Assembly (NCBI RefSeq): GCF_007483665.1
Contig: NZ_VIQO01000039.1
Span: forward strand, 1-64,000
DNA: 64,000 bases
Direction: 5' to 3'
Origin: Catellatospora sichuanensis
GTDB lineage: Bacteria; Actinomycetota; Actinomycetes; Mycobacteriales; Micromonosporaceae
The translations under genes and the position numbers were made by a program. Below, in pieces: positions 41,744 to 51,271 of the stretch. Position 1 is the first letter of the stretch. Every line of letters starts with the position of its first letter. The notes beneath the pieces were generated by a model. The model did not search any database and was not told the DNA's origin. It saw only the letters and a list, made by a program, of their open reading frames with translations.

Positions 41744-42217
41744 ATGATCGGGCATTCTCGAAGCCTGTCGAAACGGCGGCCCATGGACCCCTTCGCGATC
41801 TTGCAGACCGGAGTCGGCGGCGGGACGTGGCTCGCCGCAGGCACGAACCGCGACCTGACGATCCACAACCGCAGCGGCCGCGCCGTCTTCGTCGCGCTGT
41901 GCAGCGGTGGCGACTCCTACGCGGCGGGTTGGGGGTTCATCCCCGACGGCGGCGGGCGAGCCGTGGCGATCGCGGCGACCGGCAAGGGCGAGGTGTGCCT
42001 GTTCGCGAGAACCGCGGACGGCCGGTGGACCTTCGGCGGATCCGAGAAGTTCTACGTCGCGCAGCCCTGGGGCGACAGTGTCCAGGAGGGGTCGACGTTC
42101 AAAATCAAGAATGCGCGCACGCAACGCCCGTCCCTGCTTGCCGGCGCCGGTGAGCTGAGGGTCGTGGGCGGCATCGCCATCACGATGACACGCGACACCT
42201 ACTTCCAGATCGCCTGA
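41744..42217 (+). CDS. Hypothetical protein, DUF1036-like beta domain possible
   Basis: 157 residues if ATG 41744 is used; ATG 41783 (MDPFAILQTG) would give 144. Neither has a strong SD. The core (DLTIHNRSGRAVFVALCSG, AAGWGFIPDGGGRAVAIA, GEVCLFARTADGRWTFGG, EKFYVAQPWGD) looks like a small beta-sandwich with slight likeness to DUF1036 (a protein moiety responding with a physical property change). No signal peptide. Its last 50 bases are duplicated with a nonsense change at 41101-41147. Function unknown. Confidence 0.65.
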   Translation: MIGHSRSLSKRRPMDPFAILQTGVGGGTWLAAGTNRDLTIHNRSGRAVFVALCSGGDSYAAGWGFIPDGGGRAVAIAATGKGEVCLFARTADGRWTFGGSEKFYVAQPWGDSVQEGSTFKIKNARTQRPSLLAGAGELRVVGGIAITMTRDTYFQIA

Positions 42218-42262
42218 GGCCGTTCCGGTTGCGGGAGCGAGCGCTCGCCGCTGCCGGGACGG

Positions 42263-43432
42263 TCACTGGCGCCGGGGAGCCACGGGCGCGGACAGGCCGG
42301 CGCTGAACAGCCGTACGTCGACCTCGTTGAGGGACAGTTTCAGCGCGCCGAGGGCGACGGAGTCCGCGCCGAGAGTGGAGGCGCGCACGTCGGGCATGCG
42401 CAGGCACAGGCGCTGAAGTTCGTTGCGTAGCGGCTCGAGCACGAGGTCGGCGGACCGGGAGAAGCCGCCACCGAACACGACCACCTGGGGGTCGAGGGTG
42501 AGCACGAGCGCGGCCGCGCCGACGGCGAGGTCCTTGACGTAGCGGTTGACCGCGGCCCGCGCGGCCCGGTCTCCCTCCCGCGCGGCGTTGAAGACCCAGG
42601 CGGCGGCGTCGTCAGGGCTGACGGTCGCGGGCACACCGGGGCAGTTCTGCAGGTGCTCGGGGGCGTTGAGCCAGCGGACGTGCTTCAACGCGCCGATCTC
42701 GCCGGCCGCGCCGCCGAAGCCCCGGCGCAGCACACCGTCGATGATCAGGCCCGCGCCGGTACGCATGCCGCCCAGCAGGTAGACGATGTCGTCGGCGTCG
42801 GTCGCCGCGCCTTTCCACCGCTCGGCCAGGGCTGCCAGCTTGCAGTCGTTCTCTACGACGACCGGGCAGGAGAACCGCGTGCCCAGGTGCGCGGCCAGGT
42901 CGACGCTCTTCCAGCCGGGCAGCGGGGTGAAGAAGCTGGTCCGCCCGGACGCGTCGACCGCGCCGGTGACCGCGGCGGTGACGGCCCAGATGTCCGCGGC
43001 CGCCTTGCCGGCCTCGGCGACGCAGGCGCTGACGACCTCGTCGAGCACGGCGAGGCGTTCGGCGGGTTCGGCCTCGGCGGCCACGGACTGGCGGACGGTG
43101 TGCACGATGTTGCCGTCGAGGTCGGCCAGCAGCGCCAGTATCTTGTGGACACCCACGTCCACGCCGAGCACGTGACCGGCGCCGGCGCGGAACCGGTAGC
43201 GGCGTGCCGGGCGGCCGACGGCGCTGCTGGCGCCGGGCTCGAGCACGGTGGCCCAGCCGTCGGAGACCAGCCCCTGGGCGATGACGTCTACGGCGGGCCG
43301 GGACAGCCCGGTGCGCTGGGACAGCTCGGTGACGGTGGACGGCGGGTGGTCACGCAGCGCGCGCACGATGCTCAGGGAGTTGAGCTCGCGCAGCCGCGGC
43401 AGGTCCGTTCCGGTTGTTGCTAACTCTGTCAC
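42263..43432 (-). CDS. ROK-family transcriptional repressor
   Basis: 389 residues. N-terminal winged helix (NSLSIVRALRDHPPSTVTEL, QRTGLSRPAVDVIAQGLVSD) then an ROK sugar-binding domain: GVDVGVHKILALLADLDG, VENDCKLAALAERW, LGGMRTGAGLIIDGVLRRG, GAAGEIGALKH. The zinc-binding CxCGxxGCxE of ROK kinases is absent (APEHLQNCPGVPA), so it is a regulator rather than a sugar kinase. It lies downstream of, and in the same direction as, the galactoside importer and alpha-galactosidase genes and probably represses them. The inducer may be galactose, melibiose or a related sugar. Confidence 0.9.
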   Translation of the reverse strand: MTELATTGTDLPRLRELNSLSIVRALRDHPPSTVTELSQRTGLSRPAVDVIAQGLVSDGWATVLEPGASSAVGRPARRYRFRAGAGHVLGVDVGVHKILALLADLDGNIVHTVRQSVAAEAEPAERLAVLDEVVSACVAEAGKAAADIWAVTAAVTGAVDASGRTSFFTPLPGWKSVDLAAHLGTRFSCPVVVENDCKLAALAERWKGAATDADDIVYLLGGMRTGAGLIIDGVLRRGFGGAAGEIGALKHVRWLNAPEHLQNCPGVPATVSPDDAAAWVFNAAREGDRAARAAVNRYVKDLAVGAAALVLTLDPQVVVFGGGFSRSADLVLEPLRNELQRLCLRMPDVRASTLGADSVALGALKLSLNEVDVRLFSAGLSAPVAPRRQ

Positions 43433-43640
43433 GTTCTGTCCCTTGTTTGCGTGCGGTCGAGCCCGCGCAATACGCTTTGATCTTTACAAAATCGTGGAGT
43501 GATGGCAAGCCCACCCACCGTGAGGGCCGGTGCTGCGCACCAGGGCGGACCGGACCACCGGGACGACGGTCCAGGCCCGGCTGCGCCGCCCGCGGACGGG
43601 GGAGGGCAACCGGGCCGGGTCCGGACGGAGCCGGAACATG
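43433..43640 (-). promoter_or_regulatory. 208-bp region upstream of the ROK gene with operator-like AT-rich site
   Basis: TTTACAAAAT (43483-43492) is embedded in an AT-rich island and nearly matches TTGACAAAAT upstream of the sugar permease operon (48479-48470, minus strand). A weak GGACCG / CGGTCC stem (43547-43572) may end the alpha-galactosidase transcript. No gene is visible. Confidence 0.35.
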
Positions 43641-45137
43641 TCAGGAGATCGGATAGGCCTGAGCCGCCGGCGTGACCGCCGCGGTGAAGTCCACCCTGCG
43701 CCCGCCGACGCTGTACTCGTACCGACCCAGCCGCCGGATCTCCGGCTGCGCCGCCAGGTAGCTGCTCATGTCGTCGAGCTCGGTGGCCGACAGCCAGCTG
43801 GGCGGGTCGGACACGGCCCGGAACCGGCAGATGTCGGCCAGCTCTCGCAACCACGCCAGCTGCTGATCGGTGAGCAGGTTCAGCCGGCTGCGGAAGTAGA
43901 TGACGTCGGGGTCGACCTCGGCCAGCGGTTGGTGCCACAGCCGGTGCAGCGTGTTGACCACCGCGTTGCGGGCCATCGCGTCGGACGGGTCGTCACTGGC
44001 GTAGTTCTGCCACATCGGCGCCACGTCGGGTCCGCTGCGCAGCCCGTCGAGGATGCCCAGCGACGGCAGCAGCATGGCCCCGCTGCCCAGCAGGTACACG
44101 TCGTCGCCGGCGACCTCGCGGATCAGGGTGAGCGCGTCGCGATAGGACTGCTCCCGCTCGGCGTCGTCGGCGCGGATGCCGGGCGCTGCCCCGGCGTTGA
44201 TGAAGTCGAGCTTCAGATACTTGAAGCCCCACTCGTGCACCACCCGGTGGGTCAGCTCGCTGAGGTAGTCGCGGGCGGCGGGCCGGGACAGGTCGAGGGC
44301 GTGGTAGCCGCTGCCCCAGTTGTTTCCCGCGATCACATGCTCGCCGCGGTGGTCGCGCAGCAGCAGCTCGGGGCGCTCCCGGGCGAGCTCCGAGCCGGGC
44401 AGGGCGATGAACGGAGCCAGCCACAGCCCGGCGGTCATGCCCGCGTCGGTGATCCGGTCTGCGAGGGCCTTCATCCCGGACGGGAACTTGTGGTTGGGCT
44501 GCCAGTCGCCGACCAGCCGCTCCCAGCCGTCGTCGACCTGCACGACGTCGAACGGCATCCCGCGCAGGTCGTCGATGTCCTTGGCGAGCTGCTGCTCGGT
44601 GACGGTCTCGTAATAGGCGTACCAGGAGCACCAGACGTTGCCGGCGCGGCGGGTGCTGCTGCCCAGCCGCTGCGCCAGCTGCCGGGTGTACGCGGCGAAG
44701 ACCTCGTCCTCGGGGCCGTAGGCGGCGAACCAGGGCTGGGCTCCGTGCTCGTACCAGCCGGACAGGGTGTCCCGGTCGGCGGCCAGTCGCGGGACGCCCA
44801 GTCCGAGCGCGCCGAGCAGCAGGACGTTGCCGTCACCGGCGTCGAGGGCGGCCACGGCGGAGGAGTGGTGCCGGGCCGCATCGTCCCAGACGGTGTCGTC
44901 GGCGGTGAGGCGTCGCTGCGGGTTGGCGATACGCAGCGGCGGTTCGCTCAGCCGACGCCATCCGCAGGGACTCCAGGAGTTGTGCCCGTGCCGGTAGAAC
45001 AGGGCATCGCCCAGTCCGTGCAGCAACGCGACCCGTCCCGGTGGCAGGACCAGGCCCCCGTCGGCTGCTTGCGGGCTGCCGGGGCCGTCGTGTTCGAGGG
45101 CGAAAGTGTGGCCGGCCAGCTCGATGAGCAGTGCCAT
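43641..45137 (-). CDS. GH36-type alpha-galactosidase
   Basis: 498 residues from ATG 45137 (AAGGAG 4 bases upstream). After a short N-terminal beta domain (FYRHGHNSWSPCGWRRL) comes the catalytic barrel: NVWCSWYAYYETVTEQQ, VVQVDDGWERLVGDWQPN, KFPSGMKALADRI, GLWLAPFIA. The nucleophile is Asp311 (KYLKLDFINAG) and the acid/base probably Asp371 (LRSGPDVAPMWQ), 60 residues apart as in Thermotoga GalA. No signal peptide, so it acts inside the cell on imported alpha-galactosides such as melibiose or raffinose-type sugars. Encoded directly downstream of the importer's binding protein. Confidence 0.88.
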   Translation of the reverse strand: MALLIELAGHTFALEHDGPGSPQAADGGLVLPPGRVALLHGLGDALFYRHGHNSWSPCGWRRLSEPPLRIANPQRRLTADDTVWDDAARHHSSAVAALDAGDGNVLLLGALGLGVPRLAADRDTLSGWYEHGAQPWFAAYGPEDEVFAAYTRQLAQRLGSSTRRAGNVWCSWYAYYETVTEQQLAKDIDDLRGMPFDVVQVDDGWERLVGDWQPNHKFPSGMKALADRITDAGMTAGLWLAPFIALPGSELARERPELLLRDHRGEHVIAGNNWGSGYHALDLSRPAARDYLSELTHRVVHEWGFKYLKLDFINAGAAPGIRADDAEREQSYRDALTLIREVAGDDVYLLGSGAMLLPSLGILDGLRSGPDVAPMWQNYASDDPSDAMARNAVVNTLHRLWHQPLAEVDPDVIYFRSRLNLLTDQQLAWLRELADICRFRAVSDPPSWLSATELDDMSSYLAAQPEIRRLGRYEYSVGGRRVDFTAAVTPAAQAYPIS

Positions 45138-45180
45138 GGTTCTCCTTGGCGGGTGAGATGCAGATGAGTTGCAGGTGCGG

Positions 45181-45216
45181 GGTGCGGCGGGACGCGACCA
45201 TGCGTCCCGCCGCACC
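45181..45216 (-). terminator. Intercistronic hairpin after the sugar-binding protein gene
   Basis: Perfect 15-bp stem GGTGCGGCGGGACGC / GCGTCCCGCCGCACC between the binding-protein stop (45232) and the alpha-galactosidase start (45137). Likely partial termination or RNA stabilisation favouring the binding protein. Confidence 0.6.
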
Positions 45217-45231
45217 TGTTCGTCGTGCGGG

Positions 45232-46578
45232 CTACTTGAACAGGGCGTTGACCTGGTCGTTGGCCTTCTTCAGGGCGGTGGCCGAGTCGGACTGGCCGAG
45301 GATCGCCGACTGGATGGCGTCCTGCACGAGCTGGCTGACCTCGTTGCCGTGCTCGGTGATCGGCACGAAGAACGTGCCGCCGGGCGCCGCGGCCTCGTCG
45401 ACGAACACCTTCACGTCGCGGCCCTTGCCCTGGTGGGCGGCCAGCGCCTTCTCGCTGGCGGACTTGATGGCCGGGAAGACCACGCCGTTGCCGCCGACGA
45501 TGTTCTGGCAGTCGGCGGAGCCCAGGAACTTGACCCACTTCCAGGCCTCGTCCTTGTGCTTGGTGCCGGACCAGATCGCGTCGGACAGGCCGTTGATCGC
45601 CGTCTTGCGGCCCTGCGGGCCCGCCGGCAGCGGCGCGAACGCGAACTTCAGCTTCGCGCCCTCACCCAGGTAGCTGTTGATCATCCAGGAACCGGCGAAG
45701 GTGATGGCGCCCTTGCCGGCGTTGAGCAGCGAGTCCCGGCTGAGCGTGGAAGCCTTGTCCAGCGCGGGGCTGTAACCCTTGGCGGACAGCGACTTGAACC
45801 AGTCGATGGTCTGGGCGAGCTTGGGGTCGTCGTACTTGTACTGGGTGCCCCAGGGGTTCTTGTCCAGGTAGGTGAAGCCGTTGCTGGCGGCCAGGTTGCC
45901 CCAGCCGTTCTGGCCCTGCGAGCCGTCGGCCCACTCCGGCAGGTAGCCGAAGACCTTGACCTTGGTCTTGTCGAACGCCGGGTCCAGGCCGTTGCGGCCC
46001 TTCTCGTCGACCGTGGCCTTGGCGATGACCTGCTCGAAGCTGCCGCCATCGGTCGGGTTCCAGGTCAGGTCCTTCAGCGCGGCCGCGTCGATGCCCTGGG
46101 CCTTGAGGTGCTCGGTGTTGTAGACCAGCGCCATGGTGTCCCAGTCCTTCGGCAGACCGAAGCGCTGGCCGTCCTTGGTGAACAGGTCGGCCAGGCCGCC
46201 CTGGTACTGGGACAGGTCGACCTTGTCGGCGTCGACGAAGGGCTGGATGTCGAGGATCTGCCCGGAGCTGACGAACTGCGGGTAGTACGAGCCCTGGTTG
46301 GTCCACACGTCCGGGGCGTCGCCCGCGGCGATCTGCGTGGTCAGGTTCTGCCAGTACTCGGTCCACGCCGCCTGGCTGATCTTGATGGTGATGTTCGGGT
46401 TGGCCTTGGTGAACGCGTCGGCGCACTGCTGGTACGACGCCTTCTGGTTGTCGTCCCAGAGCCAGTAGTCCAGGGTGACGGCGGCGCCGGGCTCCTCTTC
46501 GGCGGTGCTGCAAGCGGCCAGGCCGGCCACCACGGCCAGGGACAGCAGCGCTGCTCCGGCCCGTGATCTGCGGTTCAT
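45232..46578 (-). CDS. Sugar ABC transporter substrate-binding lipoprotein (family 1)
   Basis: 448 residues with lipobox LAVVAGLAACSTA. Typical family 1 solute-binding features: VTLDYWLWDDNQKASYQQCA, FTKANPNITIKISQAAWTEY, AAGDAPDVWTNQGSY, FGLPKDWDTMALVYNTEHLK, and the C-terminal AWKWVKFLGSADCQNI. It captures an oligosaccharide outside the cell for the permeases encoded just upstream. With the GH36 enzyme next door, alpha-galactosides are the best guess. AAGGA-type SD precedes the ATG. Confidence 0.9.
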   Translation of the reverse strand: MNRRSRAGAALLSLAVVAGLAACSTAEEEPGAAVTLDYWLWDDNQKASYQQCADAFTKANPNITIKISQAAWTEYWQNLTTQIAAGDAPDVWTNQGSYYPQFVSSGQILDIQPFVDADKVDLSQYQGGLADLFTKDGQRFGLPKDWDTMALVYNTEHLKAQGIDAAALKDLTWNPTDGGSFEQVIAKATVDEKGRNGLDPAFDKTKVKVFGYLPEWADGSQGQNGWGNLAASNGFTYLDKNPWGTQYKYDDPKLAQTIDWFKSLSAKGYSPALDKASTLSRDSLLNAGKGAITFAGSWMINSYLGEGAKLKFAFAPLPAGPQGRKTAINGLSDAIWSGTKHKDEAWKWVKFLGSADCQNIVGGNGVVFPAIKSASEKALAAHQGKGRDVKVFVDEAAAPGGTFFVPITEHGNEVSQLVQDAIQSAILGQSDSATALKKANDQVNALFK

Positions 46579-46612
46579 CGGGTCCTTCTTTCCTTTTGGG
46601 GGGTGGGTGTTG

Positions 46613-47497
46613 TCACTTGCTGCCGGTGAAGTTCAGGGACTGGACCAGCCGCTTGCCCATGAAGATCAGCAGGACGAGCACGGGCAGGACCGACAGCGTC
46701 GAGGCGGCCATCAGGCCGGTCCAGTCGGGTTGGGTGTTGGGCGACTGCTGCAGGAACACCCCGAGCGCGACGGTGACGAGGCGGTTCTCCTCGTCGCGGC
46801 CGACCAGCAGCGGCCACAGGTAGTCCTTCCAGGCCCACACGGTGGTGGTCAGCCCGATGGTGATCAGCGGGCCGCGGCTCATCGGCAGGGCGATGCGCCA
46901 GAAGATGCCCCATGGCCCGTTGCCGTCGAGGATCGCCGCCTCCTCCACGTCGCGGGGCAGCGACAGGAAGAACTGGCGCAGGAAGAACACCGCGAACGGG
47001 GTCATCAGGATGGTCGGGGCGACCATGCCGGCCATCGTGCTCATCAGGCCGAGGTCCTTGACGAAGATGAAGTTCGGCAGCAGCGTGAAGATCGGCGGCA
47101 CCATCAGCGCCGCGATCACGATCCCGAACACCAGGTCGCGGCCGGGGAAGCGCAGCCGGGCGAACGCGTACCCGGCCATCGCGCAGAACAGCGTCTGCAC
47201 GGCGGCGATCAGGCTGCAGTAGACGATCGAGTTCCACAGGTAGCCGGCGAAGTTCAGGTGCGCGCCGGACCCGCCGGCGGCGCGGGCCTCGGCTTCGGTG
47301 GTCAGCCCGAGTACCCGGGTGAAGTTGATCAGCGTCGGGTTTTCGGGCAGCAGGCTCGCGTTGTCGGTGTAGATGTCGGCCGCCGGGGTGAGCGCGGTGC
47401 GGATCATCCACCAGAACGGGAAGACGGTCACCACGACGAAGACGGCCATCGCCACCCATGCCAGTGCGCGTCCGGGGCTGAAGGTCCTGCGTGTCAT
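46613..47497 (-). CDS. Sugar ABC permease, MalG class
   Basis: 294 residues with six predicted helices. Landmarks: FPFWWMIRTALTPAADIYTD, LFCAMAGYAFARLRFPGRD, and the EAA loop DVEEAAILDGNGPWGIFWRI that contacts the ATPase. Pairs with the MalF-type subunit encoded 15 bases upstream. No ATPase gene is present in the cluster, so a shared MsiK-like ATPase elsewhere is expected, as in streptomycetes. Confidence 0.9.
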   Translation of the reverse strand: MTRRTFSPGRALAWVAMAVFVVVTVFPFWWMIRTALTPAADIYTDNASLLPENPTLINFTRVLGLTTEAEARAAGGSGAHLNFAGYLWNSIVYCSLIAAVQTLFCAMAGYAFARLRFPGRDLVFGIVIAALMVPPIFTLLPNFIFVKDLGLMSTMAGMVAPTILMTPFAVFFLRQFFLSLPRDVEEAAILDGNGPWGIFWRIALPMSRGPLITIGLTTTVWAWKDYLWPLLVGRDEENRLVTVALGVFLQQSPNTQPDWTGLMAASTLSVLPVLVLLIFMGKRLVQSLNFTGSK

Positions 47498-47512
47498 GTC
47501 TGTCCGCCCCTC

Positions 47513-48394
47513 TCAGGCCAGGTCCGAGCGCGAGGCACGCAGCATGCGCATCTGTATCGCGGTGAGCAGGCCGAGGATCAGGGCCAGGCAGATCGCCGCC
47601 GCGGCGGCGTAACCCATGTGGAAGTACTTGAATGCCTGCTGGTAGATGAAGTAGTAGATGACCTGGGTGGCCGAGACGGGCCCGCCCTTGGTGGTGACCG
47701 CGATGGTGTCGAAGATCTGGAACGAGCCGATCATGGACACGACCAGCACCAGGGCCAGCACCGGCCGCAGCAGCGGCAGGGTGATGCCGCGGAACATGCG
47801 CCACTCCCCGGCGCCGTCGATCGCCGCGCCCTCGTAGAGGTACTGCGGGATCTGCAGCATCCCGGCGTAGAGCAGCAGCGCCGTGTAGCCGGTGTAGGCC
47901 CAGGTGTTGATGCCGGCGACGGTCGGCATCGCCCAGGTCTCGTCGGTGAAGAAGCCGACCGGGTCGAAGCCGAAGGTGTGCAGCAGCTGGTTGACGAAGC
48001 CGAGGTTGGTGTCGAGCAGCCACATCCACAGCAGGCCGATGGTGACGTTGGGGACGAGCCACGGCAGCAGCAGCGTGGCCCGTAGCACGACCGAGCGGGT
48101 CAGCCGGTGCATCAGCGACGCGACGCCCAGTGCCAGCAGGGTCTGCGACCCGATGTTGAGCACGACGTACCAGGCCGTCACCAGCATCGAGTTCCAGAAC
48201 TTCTCGTCGGCGAACAACTTGGCGTAGTTCTCGGTGCCCACGTACGACGCGGTGTTGAGCATGTTGTAGTCGGTGACCGAGTACCACACGCCCCGGGCGG
48301 CCGGGTAGCCGTAGAAGACGGCGAATCCCACCAGCACCGGTGCCAGGAACCACCACGCCGCCCGGCGGTCGTCCCGCGGTTTTGTCGCGCTCAT
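47513..48394 (-). CDS. Sugar ABC permease, MalF class
   Basis: 293 residues, six helices. Landmarks: RAAWWFLAPVLVGFAVFYGY, LVPNVTIGLLWMWLLDTN, and EAA loop YEGAAIDGAGEWRMFRGITL. GAGG 6 bases before ATG 48394. First gene of the galactoside operon (permease, permease, binding protein, alpha-galactosidase), divergent from the DUF4832 array. Confidence 0.9.
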   Translation of the reverse strand: MSATKPRDDRRAAWWFLAPVLVGFAVFYGYPAARGVWYSVTDYNMLNTASYVGTENYAKLFADEKFWNSMLVTAWYVVLNIGSQTLLALGVASLMHRLTRSVVLRATLLLPWLVPNVTIGLLWMWLLDTNLGFVNQLLHTFGFDPVGFFTDETWAMPTVAGINTWAYTGYTALLLYAGMLQIPQYLYEGAAIDGAGEWRMFRGITLPLLRPVLALVLVVSMIGSFQIFDTIAVTTKGGPVSATQVIYYFIYQQAFKYFHMGYAAAAAICLALILGLLTAIQMRMLRASRSDLA

Positions 48395-48651
48395 CCACGT
48401 CCTCGGATCCGTCTATCGGTCGGCTCTTGCCAGCCGCCCCGCTCTCGAATAATGATGTAGACCTTCGAAATTTTGTCAACACCTCTTCGTATTACTTCGG
48501 TAACGACGAGGGGGCCGACCAGCTAAGAACTGCTGTGCCGATGCTCCGACCAGGGACTATGTGGACCCTGTGCGTCGGCTCAGTGGTGTGCCCGCGCGGC
48601 ACGCAGCCCCGCACCACCCGCAGAAACGCCCGACTCCCACCGGAGATCGCC
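48395..48651. promoter_or_regulatory. Divergent regulatory region between galactoside operon and DUF4832 array
   Basis: 257 bp. Toward the minus strand TTGACA (48479-48474) is followed about 19 bases on by CATTAT, a fair promoter. TTGACAAAATTTCGAA overlaps it and resembles the site upstream of the ROK gene, so it may be the ROK operator. An AT-rich patch at 48482-48502 may serve the plus-strand gene. Confidence 0.4.
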
Positions 48652-51255
48652 ATGAAATCACGTTCACGCGGCCGAACCATCCTGGCCGCAGTCGCCGCCG
48701 CAGCGCTCGGCGCCGCCCTGACACTCGTCGGCCCGGCCCCCGCGTCGGCCGCCCCGGCCGGCCCGCCCCCGCGCCCGGCAGCACCCGCCAGCCCTGACCC
48801 GACGCTGCAGGTCCACGCCCTCACCGCCGCACCCGGGCCGGTGGACAACCCGCTGAAGGGCTGGGCCAAGTTCTACTCACCCGGCGCCAACCAGAACGTC
48901 GGCTACCCGCACGCGCTGACCTGGGGCTACTTCGGCCTGTCCGAGATCATGACCAGCTCGTCGAACTGTGCCGGCTACAACTGGTCGATCGTGGACAGCA
49001 TGCTGGCCGAGACGGCCGGCTACGGCAACCAGGCCGCCATCCGCATCTACCTGACCTACCCCGGCGGCACCGGCAGCCACCCGGGCAACGCCATCCCGCC
49101 GTGCTTCAACGGCAACGTGGCCAACCGCGCCGACACCTACTGGAACGTCACCCACCCCGACTACGACAGCCCGTTCCTGATCAACGCGATGAAGAACTTC
49201 ATCGCCGCGTTCGGCGCCCGGTACGACGGCGACCCCCGGCTCGGGTTCATCCACCTGGGCCTGGTCGGGCTCTGGGGCGAGTGGCACACCTGGCCGTACG
49301 ACACCGACACCGCCGACGGGCTGCCCAACTACATGCCCAGCGATGCCAACGGCGCGCAGCTGCTCGCCGCGTTCGACGCCGCGTTCAACACCACCAAGGT
49401 CGAGCTGCGTTATCCCGGCGCGGCCGGGGGAGCGGCCAACACCCGCGACATCGGCTACCACGACGACTCGTTCTGCTACCGGGAAGGCTCACCACTGCAG
49501 GGCGTGACCCTGCCCGTGTCCATGGGCGGCGCCTCCTACGCCCAGCTGCAGCGCAAGCTCGACTCCGGCACCGAGAACAAGTGGATCACCAGCTCGATGG
49601 GCGGCGAGCTGCGCCCGGAGATCCAGTCGTCGGCGTTCCAGTACTGGCCCAACGGGTCGGGCCAGGTGGACAACCTCAAGGCGTGCATCGAGCTCGACCA
49701 CGCCACCTGGATGATCAACGAGCAGAGCGGCGGCTACGCCTCCGGTGACGCCAACGTGGCGGCCGCCGTGCGGCTGATGGGCTACAACCTCACCGTCGAC
49801 AACGCCTACTACAAGGACACCGCCAGCGGTGCGACCAGCGTCGGCGTGCAGATCAGCAACAGCGGCGTGGCTCCGTTCTACTACCCGTGGACGGTCACGC
49901 TCGGCCTGAAGAACAGCTCCGGGACCGTGGTGCGCACCTTCGACACGTCCTGGGACCTGCGTAAGGTCCAGCCGCTGACGATCCGGAACTTCCCCGACTG
50001 GAACACCGGGGCCAACCCGAGCTACCGCGACTTCGGCTACCGGCAGTACTTCCAGCACAGCGCCGACCTGTCCGGCCTGGCCCAGGGCGGCTACCAGTGG
50101 GTCATGCGGGTCAAGAACCCCCTGGAGGCCGTCAACGCCAACGCCAAGAAGCTGCGTTTCGCCAACGCCACCCAGAACGCCGACGGCTGGCTCGGCCTCG
50201 GCACGGTCAACGTCGGCACGTCCGGCGGCGGCGACACCACCGCGCCCAGCACCCCGACCGGCCTGGCCTCGACCGGCCTGACGTCGTCGTCGGTGTCGCT
50301 GTCCTGGAACGGCTCCACCGACAACGTGGGCGTCACCGGGTACGAGGTCTTCCGCGGCGGCACCCTGGTCGGCAGCCCGACCGCGACGTCGTTCACCGAC
50401 ACCGGCCTGACCGCGTCGACCAGCTACAGCTACACCGTCAAGGCACGGGACGCGGCCGGGAACCGGTCGGCGGCGAGCAACACGCTCACGGTCTCCACCT
50501 CGGCGGGCACCGGCGGAACGGTCACGTACGAGGCTGAAGCGTCGGGCAACACCCGGACCGGCACCGCGGCAGTCGCCGCCTGCGCGGCGTGCTCGGGCGG
50601 CTCGAAGGTCGGCTACCTCGGCAACGGCGCGGCGGTGGCCTTCAACGGCGTCGCGGGCGGCACCGGCGGAAGCCGGACGGTGACCGTGTACTACACCTCC
50701 GCGGAAGCTCGGACCGCTGTCGTCAACGGGCAGACGGTCAGCTTCCCGGCCACCGCCAACTGGGACACCGTCGGCTCCACCACGGTCACCCTGAACCTGT
50801 CCGCCGGGACCAACACCATCACGGTCGGCAATCCCTCCGGCTGGGCGCCCGACATCGACCGCATCGCCGTCGCAGGCAGCGGCGGCGGCACCGGACCGGC
50901 CGGTTACGAGGCCGAAGCGTCCGGCAACACCCGGACCGGCACCGCGGTGGTCGCGGCCTGCGGGTCGTGCTCGGGCGGGTCGAAGGTCGGCTACGTCGGC
51001 AACGGCGCAACCCTGGCGTTCAACAACGTCGCAGGCGGCACGGGCGGCGCGCGGACCATCACCATCTACTACCTGTCGGCCGTGGCGCGTACCGCGGTGG
51101 TCAACGGGCAGACGGTGAACTTCGCGCCGACCGCCGACTGGAACACCGTCGGCTCGACCACGGTCACGTTGACCCTGGGCGCGGGCAACAACACGGTCAC
51201 CGTCGCCAACCCGAGCGGCTGGGCCCCCGACCTCGACCGCATCACCGTCAGCTGA
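48652..51255 (+). CDS. Secreted DUF4832-type protein with FN3 and two CBM35-like domains (paralog 1)
   Basis: 867 residues from ATG 48652 (GGAG 6 bases upstream). Signal peptide about 1-36. Residues about 50-330 form a TIM-barrel-like domain (VDNPLKGWAKF, AIRIYLTYPGG, FIHLGLVGLWGEWHTWP with Glu210). Then comes the DUF4832 beta domain (GGELRPEIQSSAF, ATWMINEQSGGY, GVAPFYYPWTVTLGL, WDLRKVQPLTIRNFPDWN). One FN3 domain (PTGLASTGLTSSSVSLSWNG) follows, then two CBM35/CBM6-like domains with CAACSGG and CGSCSGG motifs. The GEWH motif after a beta strand recalls clan GH-A acid/base positions, so a glycoside hydrolase activity is plausible but unproven. Located next to an alpha-galactoside operon. Confidence 0.82.
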   Translation: MKSRSRGRTILAAVAAAALGAALTLVGPAPASAAPAGPPPRPAAPASPDPTLQVHALTAAPGPVDNPLKGWAKFYSPGANQNVGYPHALTWGYFGLSEIMTSSSNCAGYNWSIVDSMLAETAGYGNQAAIRIYLTYPGGTGSHPGNAIPPCFNGNVANRADTYWNVTHPDYDSPFLINAMKNFIAAFGARYDGDPRLGFIHLGLVGLWGEWHTWPYDTDTADGLPNYMPSDANGAQLLAAFDAAFNTTKVELRYPGAAGGAANTRDIGYHDDSFCYREGSPLQGVTLPVSMGGASYAQLQRKLDSGTENKWITSSMGGELRPEIQSSAFQYWPNGSGQVDNLKACIELDHATWMINEQSGGYASGDANVAAAVRLMGYNLTVDNAYYKDTASGATSVGVQISNSGVAPFYYPWTVTLGLKNSSGTVVRTFDTSWDLRKVQPLTIRNFPDWNTGANPSYRDFGYRQYFQHSADLSGLAQGGYQWVMRVKNPLEAVNANAKKLRFANATQNADGWLGLGTVNVGTSGGGDTTAPSTPTGLASTGLTSSSVSLSWNGSTDNVGVTGYEVFRGGTLVGSPTATSFTDTGLTASTSYSYTVKARDAAGNRSAASNTLTVSTSAGTGGTVTYEAEASGNTRTGTAAVAACAACSGGSKVGYLGNGAAVAFNGVAGGTGGSRTVTVYYTSAEARTAVVNGQTVSFPATANWDTVGSTTVTLNLSAGTNTITVGNPSGWAPDIDRIAVAGSGGGTGPAGYEAEASGNTRTGTAVVAACGSCSGGSKVGYVGNGATLAFNNVAGGTGGARTITIYYLSAVARTAVVNGQTVNFAPTADWNTVGSTTVTLTLGAGNNTVTVANPSGWAPDLDRITVS

Positions 51256-51271
51256 CCCTTCCGCCCACACA

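Noticed and set aside
42263-43432. ROK sugar kinase
   Set aside because: It has an N-terminal winged helix and lacks the zinc motif of ROK kinases, so regulator is the better call.
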